64,000 bases of DNA from Varroa destructor (GCF_002443255.2 NW_019211455.1:16502780-16566779), one strand, 5' to 3'. Shown: positions 52,329 to 64,000, counted from the first letter of the stretch. The notes: generated by a model not told the origin, from the letters alone. Translations and numbers: made by a program.

Positions 52329-52399
52329 CTTGGCATGGTCAATCCGTAGTCTTAGCGGAAATTAAAAAATGCTGTTTGCAGCCGACCAGCTGTGCTTAA

Positions 52400-54730
52400 C
52401 GTGTTACGCACACCAGAGATAGCGTTGTACAAGTCCGTCTACAATGAGCCTCTGCAATGCGCCAACCAACGCGGCGGACGCAAACCTACTCATTATAATT
52501 CGGCCAATGAATAATCTGTTTCGGAATCATCAGTGGGAGGACCTGTTTTCTAAATTCTAAAGTAAGACTATGCTGTGAGGGTTGGCGACAATTTCAGTTC
52601 AACTGAAGAGCGTCATTCCCGCTCCAAAAGCATCATATAAACTTAAGTTTTTTTTTATTGCCATAACAATACGGCTATTATTATTTTTTTAATGTTTTTG
52701 TCGCTATGAATTCGAAGGCATCACCAGATGAAAACTGATGGTATTTAGAACGTTAAAACCGCAACAACTACGGCCGCAGGGTCGTCCGTTTACTGTCCTG
52801 TGCATTATAATCGGGCACGGATCAGATGTAATCGTTTGTTATGTGTGTAGGGGGCTCCAGTGGCGGGGAGTCGCTACTAGATGTCCACAGGTTACAATTC
52901 GCATTACTCAGAATTGGTTTTGAAATGGTGAGCCAACTGTAGGGCGTCGAAGCCCGAAAACAAACCCGATCTCTGATCTGACATAGGCCTGACGAAATCG
53001 TTGCGAAATAATCGGCCAGATCATCGTCAGCAAAAAGCCTTCGACTTAACCAAAAATAATTTTTTGAAGGGCCGGAAAGCTCTCAGTAGCCCTACTTGTG
53101 CGATGGCTTGTTATCCGTTAAACAGCCGAATTATTAATGAAACGAAGAATAGCCTGCCGGATGGGGCAGAAGTTATTAAACTTTATACGTCTGAGCTTCA
53201 TAGAAGAAAAGGACTTTGCCACTTTCTACGTTTGTTGAACAAAACCCGAATACATCTAGGTAGTTCTCAAAGTAATACTGAAAGATGACTTCAAAGACTC
53301 GTGCACATTAACGAGTTACTAAAGGCTGGCAGTTCCCGCACGCCTAGTGTCCAAGCGTTCTCTCTAGAAAACTATGAACTCTGAGAACCTCAGACTCGTT
53401 TCGTTCGGAAGCTTTGGAGCTGTCTGATGCAACGCGTGCACAGTTTCGGAAATCTATCTTGAAACATCCACATTGTTACATTTAGAGATCGGAGTCGGTC
53501 ACAATACGACTGGCGACATGGCCAAACGTTCCAAAACTGTGACTTATACAATTCGCGAACAACTGCCGAGTAACTATTCTACAGGAAAAAGTAAACGCAC
53601 TCTGGTGCCGCAAATAAGAAATGCTAAATTTAGATTCATATCCCAAGTTTGACTCGGGTGTTTTACCCTATAAAATTAGCTAGAAAAATAACTACCCTAC
53701 AAGATATGCCGATTTTCCCCTGTGCTGTTCCCAAAAATTGTTTACTGTACCCGAAAACAGTAATATTATATTACTGCTGAATAATATTACTTATATATAG
53801 CGAACATTCGAAATACAACGCTTAATTTATCGTTGCTTGAAATCACTTGTAAACGTAGCGGATTGGGACTCATGGGTGCAATTTGACAGCTTGCTTGAGC
53901 AGGAGCACGATGCCATCGGAAATGCGTGTTAATTAACTACCAATTACATTGAAATCTATTTTATTTCCGTCACAGTAACTATCTATGTACTGTCAGCCAT
54001 CTTAATCGGGGCAGGTAAGAGTGTATCTATGTTCCATAGCGATTGCTTTCGTTATCATGAATTCTAGTTGTACGCGAGTTCCGTATCAGAACAGCTTTAT
54101 AATACAAAGATAGAGAAAGACAAACAGAAGCATTCCGTAGCTCTGCGATTAGTGGGACTGAAAAATGTTTTCGGCCTGATCTTGCCAGCTGCCCTGAATT
54201 GTGGAAGTGTTAACTAAGAAAATCCTCGCTGGAACTTCATTACACGTCAAACATAGGAAGAATGAAGGCTCATTTTTAATGTAGCAAAAATTATCTATCG
54301 CCTGCCGTCTATCGCTGAAGACTGACATATAGTGATGATTTTTTTGTCGATTGAACCGGATCTATTGAATAGCGTCGCAATATATTCCTTGGAACACTAT
54401 TAAATATACGAAGTGAGACAATTCTAAGGGATACTTTCAATCTAAATGGCAAAATTGACACTGTACGAAAACGCGGAGTCACTCTAAGAGCAAAAGCTAT
54501 TGCAATGAAATAAATTCATCTCTATTGGGCGAGTCTCCTTTCAGCGGTAAGGGATAATTAAAATTGCATGGTTCCTAAAAAAAAACTGGCCTTATTGTGT
54601 CGTTTATCGTAGTACTATTAGGAACAAGAATGACTCTAGCGTTATAGGTGACGTGGCCACGGATCCTGTTTTTTGTTGCCGGCTACCTCGACAGTCGAAT
54701 AGAGAGAATAGTTCTACTCGATCCAAAGGG
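52400..54730. other. No supported gene upstream of the kinase
   Basis: The first 400 bp should hold the kinase promoter or a 5'UTR exon, but no TATA or initiator could be assigned. The plus frame 53001-53288 has no splice support. Confidence 0.35.
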
Positions 54731-54739
54731 GGATCGTAT

Positions 54740-55084
54740 TCAATTTAGAACGTTCGCATGCATCGTCGTGAATATACGTTGAGTAGCAACAATGGCCTCT
54801 GCTCGGTGGCGGTGGTATATTGCCACGAAAACTGGTCCATACGATACCCCTATTTTTATGGCGGCGGGGCATGACATGTCTTGAAGTATATTTCTCTTGC
54901 TTTTCGTTTCCTGCCTTTTATATCGTTGCAGACCGGCCCCATCGTCCAGCGCTTTTTGTCGTTGTGTAACAAGAGTTTGCAGACCTTCATCAATTCTCGG
55001 CGCAAATGGCGTTTCGTAACTCACAAGTTGCGAAATGAAAATTCCTTCGCACGATGCCACAGTTGTTCTCAGGACGGCCGGCAT
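54740..55084 (-). CDS. Unidentified 114-codon open reading frame with ATG
   Basis: ATG at 55084 to TGA at 54740; 32 percent of codons start with G. Segments: MPAVLRTTVASCEGIFISQL, LVTQRQKALDDGAGLQRYK, AIKIGVSYGPVFVAIYHRH. The frame is also open upstream for 21 codons to a TAA (FSGFGFEIGASNPHR), so the ATG may be internal to an exon. A perfect GTGAGT donor follows SQL at codon 20, and splicing there would make the remainder intronic. No signal peptide or known domain was seen. It may be an intronless gene, an internal exon or a retro-element remnant. Confidence 0.42.
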   Translation of the reverse strand: MPAVLRTTVASCEGIFISQLVSYETPFAPRIDEGLQTLVTQRQKALDDGAGLQRYKRQETKSKRNILQDMSCPAAIKIGVSYGPVFVAIYHRHRAEAIVATQRIFTTMHANVLN

Positions 55085-56134
55085 CCGATGAGGATTTGAG
55101 GCGCCAATTTCAAACCCAAAACCAGAGAATTTTGGCCTTTAAATCACTGGTAGACCCACAACTTGATAGGAAAACAAAGAAGATTTGAAGCAGGAGAAAA
55201 ACGTGACAAAAGGTTTTACGATAAAACAGGTATGATATTATAGTGAAGCTACGTTTCGACTCTATTTCATGGCGATTGAATTTCCAACTCGGCATTCGAG
55301 TACGGGACAAACTCATCTTCTTGAGGAGTAGTGCCAATGAAGATAAGAATAAATTAACAAACCAGTTGTATATACCCTAGGTGTTACTTCGTGTATAAAT
55401 AAACGATCATAATATTCGTCCAAATTGTGTTTGATACTGTAGAAAAATATATTGTTCGACCGTTGTATCGTGTCTATGACCGGTGTAACGTAAAAACTAA
55501 GATGTAGTATATATATATATATTTTTTTTTTACAACAAAACACCGAAAAACTACGTGTTCATATACCATCTATCATTTGACTAGCTGGCATATGTCTTCA
55601 TCAAAGTCAGATGTCGTACGCCAGGGCCCAGCTATAGTCAAATACAGATAAGTATTGAAACTTGGAGTAATTTTTAGTTCTTTTTTATATTTAGTTGCTT
55701 GGTACTTCAGATACAATACGTGCAGTTTTTATCTTAGTGATAAATTCTTACAGTTTCTTTATTGTTCCACAGTACTAAATCAATGACGTAAAGGTTTTAG
55801 GTCCTAGCGGTGTCAGATGCCGCGTACAACGACCTAGTATACTGTAAGTGCTAAAAGATATAAGGAGATTCTAGCTTTTAGTAAAAACATCAACTTTGAT
55901 TGACACGTATACATATAATAATAATCGCAATTTCGGGACCTAGTGACTTTTATCTGTCAACCTAAATGGGAGTGAGTGACACACGTGTACAATGTCCGCT
56001 TATATTTGCCTATGAGCGTAAAGGTGCATAGCCTTATTCCACCCTTTTCCCACGTGGTCCGCACATTAACAATTGTAAGTTTTATGTCTGTAACCATTCC
56101 ATGTGACGACTGGTTGCCGTCGCTAAACTAAGTG

Positions 56135-56216
56135 GGTCCACGACGGATTCGAACCCAGACCACACATATCTCTTAATCTCAACACGTAAACACATTATGC
56201 ACTTCGCCACCATGAA
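56135..56216 (-). repeat. tRNA-derived SINE-like element with A and B boxes
   Basis: The minus strand has TGGCGAAGTGC (A-box-like, 56209-56199) and a perfect B box GGTTCGAATCC (56155-56145), 54 nt apart. That is the spacing of a tRNA with a long variable arm. The would-be acceptor arms TTCATGG and GTGGACC do not pair and the T-stem has mismatches, so this is not a functional tRNA gene. A pol III-derived SINE or tRNA pseudogene is the likely reading. Confidence 0.45.
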
Positions 56217-57732
56217 GACACGCGTTTGTCATGTATACCAAACGCCATTCAAGTCTATCCCCTTATTTCTCCTGATTCAAGTAAAAACGAATTCACACTA
56301 TCTGGATCTAAGAACAAATTTATTGTACTCATTCCTCATTACAGCTATTCTGGTTGTTTTGTTACAGTTTTCACGTTGGGGACCTGCTATAATTCTGTTT
56401 CAATAAACCCGATTGATCCTGCGAGTTACTTCATTACGTTGCGACGTTCCGTCATACCCCGGTTTTAGCTATTTGATTACACTGCGTTAGTCATTGTATT
56501 ACTCTTCTTGGATTGTCCTGTTATCCTGGTTTGGATGTCTGTGTATACAAGCCTGTATACAGGTTGATTTCTTAGAACAAACAAAAATATCAACAAACGT
56601 GCAAAGACAGACGAGTTTAGTTTCGAATTTGTTATAAGATTTAGTTTTCAGAATTTCTTACTCTGTTGTTATGTCGTACCGTCGGCTTATACCGAAAAAT
56701 TTCATATAGCCTACATACTCATGATATCTGGCATAGATCTCTAATTAACCCTCTGAAATCAACAATTGACGTGTGCGCTTCATAAACGCGAAATCCCCCA
56801 AACATTTGAAATGTTTCGTACCGGGCACGTGTTAACGCAGTATCTATCTACAATAGGGAGCTTCGCCAAGAGCGCTATGTACCCCTGTGGACATCGAAGC
56901 CCACGATAAAGAGCTAGGTCGCCTTCCTTCATGGCTTTAAGAAGGATAGGCTAGCTTAAATACAGTTCCAAGCCACATTGCTAAGGCACCTCTCCTACTG
57001 ATCACAGCGGAAGCTGTAGCTTCTGGTTTGGTCCATCCTGAGGCATCTTGGGCCGCCTGATCCCACCATCGTCCAAATGATCATGGCCTTGTGCGGCAAG
57101 TACCGGAAGAGATTTTATGCCTCATTCCTATATCGCCTAGCCAAGAAACGGTGGCACACACATCGATGCCCTTACCATGGGGCTCACACGAAAACGTTCG
57201 ACCGGTACCGAGAAGGGAGTCACCAGATTTCATTCCATCAGCTTTAAGGCAAGTCCTGTTTTCGATTTCCTTCCCCTATGCTTGCTTTGATGTAAATCGT
57301 ATTTTTACGTAGCTTTCGTTGCCATTGCTGGATCATCATGGCGCACCGTCGTTCACAAATCCTGATTATGGAAAAGGCAGGCCCAGTAGCAAGACTAGTT
57401 TTTCGGATAAGTCCCATCGCTAGCGAAGTTTACTTGACAGCTATTTTGCTATTTCTGCAAAAATCTACGAGCACGACGCATGCTGCATTATCTTTGCAGC
57501 ATCTTGATATTTATGGCTGTTTGTTTCAGTGGGTTTGGACGCTGAAACATTTTGAACTGTGTTTAGCGGACGTATCAAAATTAATATTGTTTGTAACCAC
57601 TGTTCCTTTAATCCGATACAAGCGGTGTGGCGGTGGTTACCACAAAACGCGTGTATTCCATGTGATGATACTTGCTTTTTTTTCTCTCTTTACACGTATC
57701 GGACATATAACATCTAATATGTTCATTATTCT

Positions 57733-57766
<34 letters not shown>
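57733..57766. repeat. (TA)n microsatellite
   Basis: TA array with one C interruption. It produces the Ile-Tyr runs in open frames on both strands at 57.3-57.9 kb. Confidence 0.92.
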
Positions 57767-58617
57767 AGAATTTTTTTTGCCACAAAGAAATTGTCGTACG
57801 GAAAGTATCGCTGACCTGTGAAAAAATTGTAATCTTAAGATGTTGACCCTCGATGCTCTGGGGTTCACTTGCTCGGAGCTTCTCCTTACTTTTAACTCAG
57901 TCAACAATAAATAATAAGAGGAGTAATAATGAGAGTAATCGATTTGTTACTTTATTTGTATATATATGGAAGAGGATAACCCGAATATGATTTTTTTTTT
58001 TTGTTAGACCACGATTGCCAAACCACTTCACAGACAGCTACTTCCCTAATAAAATACTCTGGATAAATGATTTTTAAGCACATGTTTGCCACACCCGCTT
58101 ACGTCAGTGTTCCTCATGACTTTATTCTTTAATTTTACATTACTCAGCTTTCTATGCCGCGGCCCAATGTTCACCTATTGATGTTCTTCAGGAGGTGAGC
58201 GAAGCGTGCTAGTAATCTGACGTTCTTTCCTAAGCTTATGACGATTTATTAATTTGGTCATCTGTAGACTGCTGAGAAAAGTTATATGAAGCACTTGACA
58301 AAAGATAGTAAAGTGGTCTTACATATTAAAGACCAATTGTACGGCGATCACTTTATGATAATTGTGTCGTATATTGACTAACGATACAAACATTCTATGG
58401 TATTATTGTATAAAGCATATTATATCGCGAATGTACGTTAAGTGTAGAACACGGCCATAGGGTAAGTAAGCATCAACTTATTCCTGCTAAGATGGAAGCT
58501 TCAGGGTACATCTCTATCCAACCACCACTTTAGATCGTTAGCGATCGAAGGCGGTCGATACGAAGAAAGAAAAGTACTAACGCGAGCCAAACAGAAAGCA
58601 GAGGAGGAGTAAACTTA

Positions 58618-58830
58618 TCAAAGCACAAGTTCATCTTGTGCTGTTCGACCGTCCATGGACCGTCTGGCCCGTTTCCAGTTAGCCAGGTCCTTTGGGAATT
58701 GCCTTCGACCAAATTGTTCCCAATTCAGAATCGGTCCTACAGAAAACAGTATCTCCGACTCCACTAGCGCACCCTTCGCCGCCGTCGCCGATGCCGCTTC
58801 CAGTAATTCCGGCTGCAGCATCTTCCATAC
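58618..58830 (-). CDS. Candidate minus-strand terminal exon, 70 aa
   Basis: The acceptor TCTCGCACCTCTTCCTGTTAG at 58831 opens a phase-0 frame, VWKMLQPELLEAASATAAKG, later NWEQFGRRQFPKDLANWKRA, to TGA at 58618. 37 percent of codons start with G. The second frame from the same acceptor (MEDAAAGITGSGIGDGGEG) is also open for about 50 codons. A start exon at 59577-59533 (AAGATGG context, MEQTDVSVKAANCYE, then GTTATA) would join in phase 0, but its donor is weak. Product unknown. Confidence 0.42.
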   Translation of the reverse strand, partial: VWKMLQPELLEAASATAAKGALVESEILFSVGPILNWEQFGRRQFPKDLANWKRARRSMDGRTAQDELVL

Positions 58831-59140
58831 CTAACAGGAAGAGGTGCGAGAATATCTAATAAACTCGACGGCGCTGTGGGATACCAGGGCAATCGTGACC
58901 TGGTCGTCTTAGTGGCAACTTGCTAACGCAGACTAATAAGTGACTACGGAGACTTCGATTATCGGCAGCGAAGAACTCCGTCAGAATAGAGGGCATGATC
59001 GAAGAGGGCGGTAGATAGCCTTCTTTGAGCGGCGGCTACTAGCAGCAGTGACGCACCTGACCGACTAACTCGCTGAACCAGTTACTATTTCAGTTGTATG
59101 TAGTCGGAATGGCAATGCGGCCGGTAGGAGTGGCTTTGTA

Positions 59141-59329
59141 ATGGATTTATCTGATGCTGCTATGCCAGTGTCTAGCGCTGATCAACAATACGGAAAAGAA
59201 AGTAGCCACTTACTATATACAGCAAGCAAAGGCAGGAAAAGGGGGCAAGCGGGCCTAATACGACATACTTATGCAGTTGAATGCCCTCGATGGACTATAC
59301 GATTAGCTATAAACTACCATAGTTTATGA
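59141..59329 (+). CDS. Candidate first coding exon, plus strand
   Basis: ATG at 59141 (TTTGTAATGG) begins MDLSDAAMPVSSADQQYG, followed by a basic stretch (TASKGRKRGQAG), 62 codons to TGA. A donor-like GTAGCC after GKE-A at about 59201 would join in phase to the exon at 59752. It lies head-on to the minus-strand exon at 58.6-58.8 kb. Product unknown. Confidence 0.25.
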   Translation: MDLSDAAMPVSSADQQYGKESSHLLYTASKGRKRGQAGLIRHTYAVECPRWTIRLAINYHSL

Positions 59330-59751
59330 CCAAAATGAAGAGCAGAAAAGTTATTAGACATGTGTATGCACAGGCGCACGCTTGGATACGCAAAGGCAAA
59401 TGCAGATTTGATTGCCAAATCCTGTAAATACAAGATTTTGCACAGCGATCTATTTTTAAGGACATCGATCGTTTTTGTCGTTAATCTAGTGGTCACAATG
59501 GCACATACAAATAGGTATGTTATCCTTATAACCTCGTAACAATTAGCAGCTTTGACACTGACGTCAGTTTGTTCCATCTTCTTTACGTTTGCTTTGCCTT
59601 AGTCATGACTCGCTTTGAAGCGACCCCGAACCTTTATTGAATCGCTATTGATTGAGAAGCCACGGGAAATTGTCATCATTTGTATGTAGCATGATGTGTA
59701 CTTCGTCTAATAAAGGACGAATCATGAAATTAATTTTTTCATCGAGCTCAG

Positions 59752-59921
59752 AGGAAGATGATGAGATCGTCATCGCAAATGATAAAATGATTGTCTACGA
59801 GACCCGTCACGCTACCCTATATGTTTTTTGCGCTTTAATTAATGATTCGGATCGAATCCCTCCAGTAGTGCCGGCCGTTTTGTACTCAATTGTAGCTGAT
59901 CATCACAAATCTATTGTATAG
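59752..59921 (+). CDS. Plus-strand terminal exon with faint adaptin small-chain resemblance
   Basis: Acceptor TTAATTTTTTCATCGAGCTCAG, then a frame with EEDDEIVIANDKMIVYETRH and ATLYVFCALINDSD to TAG at 59919-59921; 39 percent of codons start with G. The segment IVYETRHATLYVFCAL recalls the VVY-x-R-Y-A-S-L-Y strand and helix of AP-complex sigma (longin-fold) subunits, but the rest diverges and upstream longin strands were not found. The coding call is supported; the family suggestion is weak. Confidence 0.42.
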
Positions 59922-59999
59922 TTTCACTATTTTCGCTTTATTCTGCACGCTGTGACGGTGGTCGCTAGCAGGATTAGAGTTCGTTTCAGACATCGGTTT

Positions 60000-62960
60000 G
60001 AAAGTTCTCAAATTTTAACTTCGAGCAGATAAACTTTGTTTTGTTAAATAGAGCATATCTACACCATATAATAATATTTTGTGTGGATACAAATTTCCTT
60101 TCATGTACTATTGTCGGCTACGTTTACAACGATAAGGGAAGACATCAAAAGGAATGGCTACAAGAGTATGCCGTCATAAAAAAATGTACTTACTAATTGA
60201 TAGTAACTAGCAAATATAGACGACTGTACCTTTATAGAAGGTGCTTTTATGGATTTGATTTGAAAAATCCACAACATCGCCGAAATGGTTGATGACCTGC
60301 TGCTTTTTCCGGCGTTACGAAATGAAAGCCGTGCGTTTTTTCTTAAGAAAAGAGTTCACAAAAAAGTATATCTTCAGTAAAAAAGTGTATCTTCAATAAG
60401 CTTTGGTCGGACCTTGAAATATACAAACTTAGCTCAATATGTCTTTAGACAAGACTACGGAATATGGTCTTGTAAATCAAGAAATAATTTTAAATATATT
60501 TAAAAAGATCCAACAAATAATTATCCAAGCGTATGCATATACAGTGCGCTAATATAGAAATAAATTTCCTTATTCACTTAAACTGTGTAGTATTTACTAG
60601 CAATACGCAGCGATCAAAAATTAACCCCACTGGGCAGGAGCTCATTGTCAGAGGTTTATTGAGAGCGATGTTTTCATACATTAATAATATCTGCTAAAGC
60701 GATATGCACAACCCTGCGTCCCTTCATTTCATCAAGATCGTTGTCACTATCATCCACAGCTTTGCAAAAATTTGAACGTGTGTTGATATGGGACGCACTT
60801 TACGGATAAAGATTTTGGCTGTTCGATGTGTGCTCCCTTCGCAGTGATCGGTATTTGACTAAGATATTTTTTCCTCACTGGTTTGGTAGTCAGTAGAGAA
60901 CTGGTCGGTCGTCTGCTCACTGGATGATATTAGCCCGCTGACCGGTAGCTGCTTTTGGAATTACGATTTAGCCGTTATTCCACTCATATACGCAACTTCA
61001 TAGAGGCTTTGTACGCTATCCTGTTATCGACACTGCATATCCTGCTACAACTACAACAATGGCGCTGCGAGCAACCTGTTCTGTTGATAGAGGCAATGCT
61101 GAGATGGTTCCAAGACAACATATCCAACGAGTACCCATAGATCTATAAGAGGATGGGATATAGGAAATTGAAATGACTCTAGCTCATAGGAAAGTGGCGG
61201 GAACAAACGAACATCCGCTCCGAAGTGTGCAGAGGCTGGACTCGATGGTGGTTGGGACTGGCCAAGCTTTCCTATAGGCGAGTCTGTGACTCGACAGTGA
61301 AGACGAGTCGATGCCAGCGAGAGACAGGAACCGAGACGACCCTTCTTTGTTGCTTAACGAAGTGGCCAGCGAACTAGTTGATTAGGGAGCAGGTAGATGA
61401 ATGAGCTGCACCCAGCTGTCGGTATCAATGGCGTTAGCAGCGGCAGGGGGTAGAGGCTACAGCATTGCTATACCACTGACCGAGGCGTCAACATAGGTGA
61501 AGGAGCTGCAGCAGGGCAAAGTTGCTACTACAACGAAACAAGCCGGTGTGATGCCGCCGAACTAAGACGACGTAAGGCTAGTACCACAACCAGCAACGGC
61601 AGCTATGAAAGCCATGGTGGCAACAGACGCAAGTCCCTACATGTGTGGATGGACTACGGAGAACCAGCGGGGGGAAGGGGTGATACCTCGGAGCGTTGGT
61701 CAGTGCCTGTCACCTCACATAGCTAAAGCTAAACTCTGCTAAGGAAAGATTGCTGGAGCGGGAACGAGTCGACAACATCAAGGGTAACACCAGGAGTAAG
61801 AGGAAAAGGGTAAGTACTTTGCAAGTAATCATAGAGTGCACGTGCTATAGGCAGCAGCAGCGGTGATTATCTGGATATCAGCGCGGACTAACGACACTAA
61901 CATTTCTTGGATCACTAAATGACCGTCATAACACTGTTACTACTAACAATGGCCGTGCGTTCATGCAGGATTGCCAGCGCCTGGAAGCGTTTGAGCCGGA
62001 TACAGCGATAATATGAACATTCCGCGTAGCAATTGGTAAGACAAAATTACTGAGACAGAAGGTATTTACGGGCCATCTGTTATTTCTCCCTATGTATTTG
62101 ATATCTGATATGAGCGTATTCCAAGTCGCTGCGGCCATTTGCTGTGGGCGTTTATAGCCATCAGTAATAATTCACGTATTTATACCATTATATCTGATCT
62201 ATTACAAGTCTGCCTTATCCGGGGGTAAATCCTCACCCTGCGGCTGGTATCCTCTAAAACCCGGTGGATTTAATTGCTCAGACTCCTCGCGCCTCGTTGC
62301 TGGAACTCCAGTGCTACTAAAAGCCACTTACGGATTGCACAACTTTCAACAGTCGACTCTATATGAGGGGCCCTGCAACACGAAACAGTCGCCAGGCCTC
62401 CCACAGCTTCCAAGTACACTCCGTTGCCGTGCGGTACTCGTTGTGATCGCGGCTGTCCGCTCGGCCTAACGAAAGTGATTCTCACACTACATTAGAAGTG
62501 GGCTTCTAGAACCTTGGACAACGGTACAGGAAGGGTCGCACTTTTGAAGCTTTCAGTCCCAAGCTGGCACACATCGGAACTGCGTGCGTACTCATGTGCT
62601 TTAGCCCACGTCTCCCTGCCTGAAAAATAGCGTACCATCAGCGCATGTACAGTTTTCTACTAAGTAATCTTTATGACAGGTTGAAAATACAAAGGCCTCG
62701 GCTAGACTAAACTATAATGCCTTTGGATTAGTTCTACCTAGTGGCCCTCCTTGAATATGAATTCATGGATCTTTCATCTTTCCTGCAACATCCGTATTGC
62801 TGACGTTTACCGACGACAGGTGGTTGATGCGTTGCCATCGATGCACTGACAGTGCTGTTTTTAATGGGGAACATAGGCATTTACGGAACTGCAGTATAAC
62901 CCTCAAGCTTCAATACGAACCCACATAGGACCTGCTAGTCTGATTTAGTCGGCTTTTATA
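60000..62960. other. Mostly gene-free, with a GC-rich purine-biased patch
   Basis: A 19-bp imperfect tandem duplication lies at 60360-60397. The patch 61150-61850 is GC- and purine-rich on the plus strand and contains the candidate basic exon ending at 61811. The frames at 61926-62138 and 62270-62485 (minus) have no splice support. Confidence 0.35.
61723..61811 (+). CDS. Candidate basic/coiled-coil exon
   Basis: The acceptor GCCTGTCACCTCACATAG and the donor AGG|GTAAGT bracket about 29 codons, LKLNSAKERLLERERVDNI and then KGNTRSKRKR, in phase 0. The heptad-like Leu spacing and basic tail look like a nuclear or coiled-coil segment. It is a short exon, and neighbouring exons are not identified. 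Confidence 0.28.
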
Positions 62961-63041
62961 AGAGCAGCTCTTATGTGTGAAAGCTGTGCGTTGATATGCC
63001 CTCTTGCGGAACAGCAACGATGACCGGTGTTTCCCTTTTAG

Positions 63042-63150
63042 TGAATGCGCCTCGGGGAACGGATTATTAAAAATTACCGAGGGGAGGTGTTTTCTTCGTT
63101 CTTCTTCAAATACTTCCCAAGAACGCTCAGCTCACGCGCAATTTATTTAG
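63042..63150 (+). CDS. Candidate plus-strand exon
   Basis: The acceptor GGTGTTTCCCTTTTAG is followed by a one-nt-start frame, ECASGNGLLKITEGRCF and then a Ser-rich tail, to TAG at 63148-63150. A donor GTGTTT inside would shorten it. Product unknown. Confidence 0.25.
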
Positions 63151-63566
63151 CCGAAACCGCTGAATAAACTCACCTTCTAAACCTTTTACTGGAATGACAA
63201 AGAATCAGTCTCTTCCGAAGGAAAGCGTTTGTAGAACTTTGCTTAACGCTCTCCCACGTCTCCCTTGCACCGATCTTGAAATAAAAGTCCAGCCCAGTGC
63301 TTGCTAATGCCTGCCCTTCTGCCTAACGACCTCACCTGGCAACCATTTCTGTCTTTTTGGCAACACTGTCAACTACCTCACTGTTGCCACTAAAATGAAG
63401 TTGCCTTAGCTAGCTTTGTCGTTGCTCGACGGGAACGAGTGCGTTACTTATATAGAAGCAGCCTCGTGTCTATTCGTAGATTTATATATTGATTTGATTT
63501 ATTCATATATGTATACTGTGATGCTTAATCTATACCAATATGCATATTTTCTCGTGTTCTCCGCAG

Positions 63567-63791
63567 CCGGCATGCGAACTTTACTTATGTGTATTGCCAA
63601 ATTCGACAGTTACGCTTGACTGCGTGCAACTCATTTATGGAACTAAAAGATTAAGCCCTTTCGACTTGTGCTTACTTCATATACCTTTTTTCCATACGAC
63701 AAAGGTTACTATAGATCTGAGAAAGCCCCGTCGACGGTTTGCGTTCAACCTGTATTTACCCTATACCTGCATCCGCCACGAACTATACTAA
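63567..63791 (+). CDS. Candidate plus-strand exon, 74 codons
   Basis: The acceptor TTTTCTCGTGTTCTCCGCAG opens a phase-0 frame, PACELYLCVLPNSTVTLDC, later TIDLRKPRRRFAFNLYLPY, to TAA at 63791. Only about 16 percent of codons start with G, so codon statistics do not support it as well as the splice site does. Product unknown. Confidence 0.27.
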   Translation, partial: PACELYLCVLPNSTVTLDCVQLIYGTKRLSPFDLCLLHIPFFHTTKVTIDLRKPRRRFAFNLYLPYTCIRHELY

Positions 63792-64000
63792 TGTAATCGA
63801 AGTATCAACATATTCACGATATAATATTAATAATAATGCATAGAAAAGCGTCATTTGCTAACATTTAGTAACATAGTACGTACATGCAGGCCATAGCCTT
63901 TCGTATAGGATCATTGATACTCAAAATAGATAAAACGACTAAGCAATAATATTCTAATCCGGTTCATTACGAAAACAAGTAGCATCACGGCCCGGAATAG

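Noticed and set aside
56135..56216. A functional tRNA gene
   Set aside because: The acceptor arms do not pair and the T-stem has mismatches, despite good A and B boxes.
56870..57260. GC-rich patch with three open frames, including LGTGRTFSCEPHGKGID on the minus strand
   Set aside because: Frames on both strands compete and none has a convincing splice pair, so no coding call was made.
57338..57814. 158-codon plus-strand frame beginning at an ATG
   Set aside because: It ends in Ile-Tyr runs from the TA microsatellite and has no splice support. The early part has moderate codon bias but is not enough to call a gene.

Overview
The window reads as arthropod-type nuclear DNA, possibly from a mite or other chelicerate. 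It is AT-rich with islands of higher GC, it has long AT and poly-A/poly-G microsatellites, and its coding sequence is broken by GT-AG introns of about 50 to 800 bp. There is no operon organisation, no ribosome-binding-site grammar and no CRISPR array. The organism assignment is an inference from this architecture and from one recognisable gene.

The one confidently identified gene is on the minus strand at 47457-52328. It is an eight-exon AGC-family Ser/Thr protein kinase of the MAST type: a pre-kinase (DUF1908-like) domain followed directly by a kinase domain. All seven introns are GT-AG and every splice phase agrees, giving 554 residues. The catalytic Lys, HRD, APE and DWW elements are present, but the DFG motif reads DFD and there is no room for the PDZ domain of classical MAST kinases. 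A second acceptor-preceded coding exon (47010-47198) offers an alternative 3' end.

Other coding content is unidentified and graded by evidence. The better-supported pieces are these: the 3' end of a plus-strand gene at about 3.9-4.7 kb; a plus-strand gene at 30.3-34.8 kb with a start-codon exon, two phase-matched exons and three phase-matched terminal exons; a plus-strand exon chain at 22.06-23.14 kb; a plus-strand exon behind a very strong acceptor at 12.2 kb; a plus-strand exon at 23.46 kb; a minus-strand 114-codon frame at 54.7-55.1 kb; and facing exons at 58.6-59.9 kb. The support comes from splice sites, phase agreement and excess G at codon position 1. At this base composition, open frames of 60-100 codons occur by chance, so length alone was not accepted as evidence.

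The rest is intergenic or intronic DNA with microsatellites, two tRNA-like (SINE-type) fragments, a near-perfect 22-bp-stem hairpin at 19107-19154 and a 10-bp-stem hairpin at 24623-24655. GC-rich islands at roughly 7.4-8.2, 11.8-12.8, 16.9-17.7, 18.4-19.2, 28.5-28.9, 39.0-39.9, 41.4-42.4, 56.9-57.3 and 61.2-61.9 kb may be exons, promoters or old transposons. No previously undescribed multi-gene system could be demonstrated. The most distinctive objects are the compact DFD-bearing MAST-like kinase and the 19.1-kb hairpin.
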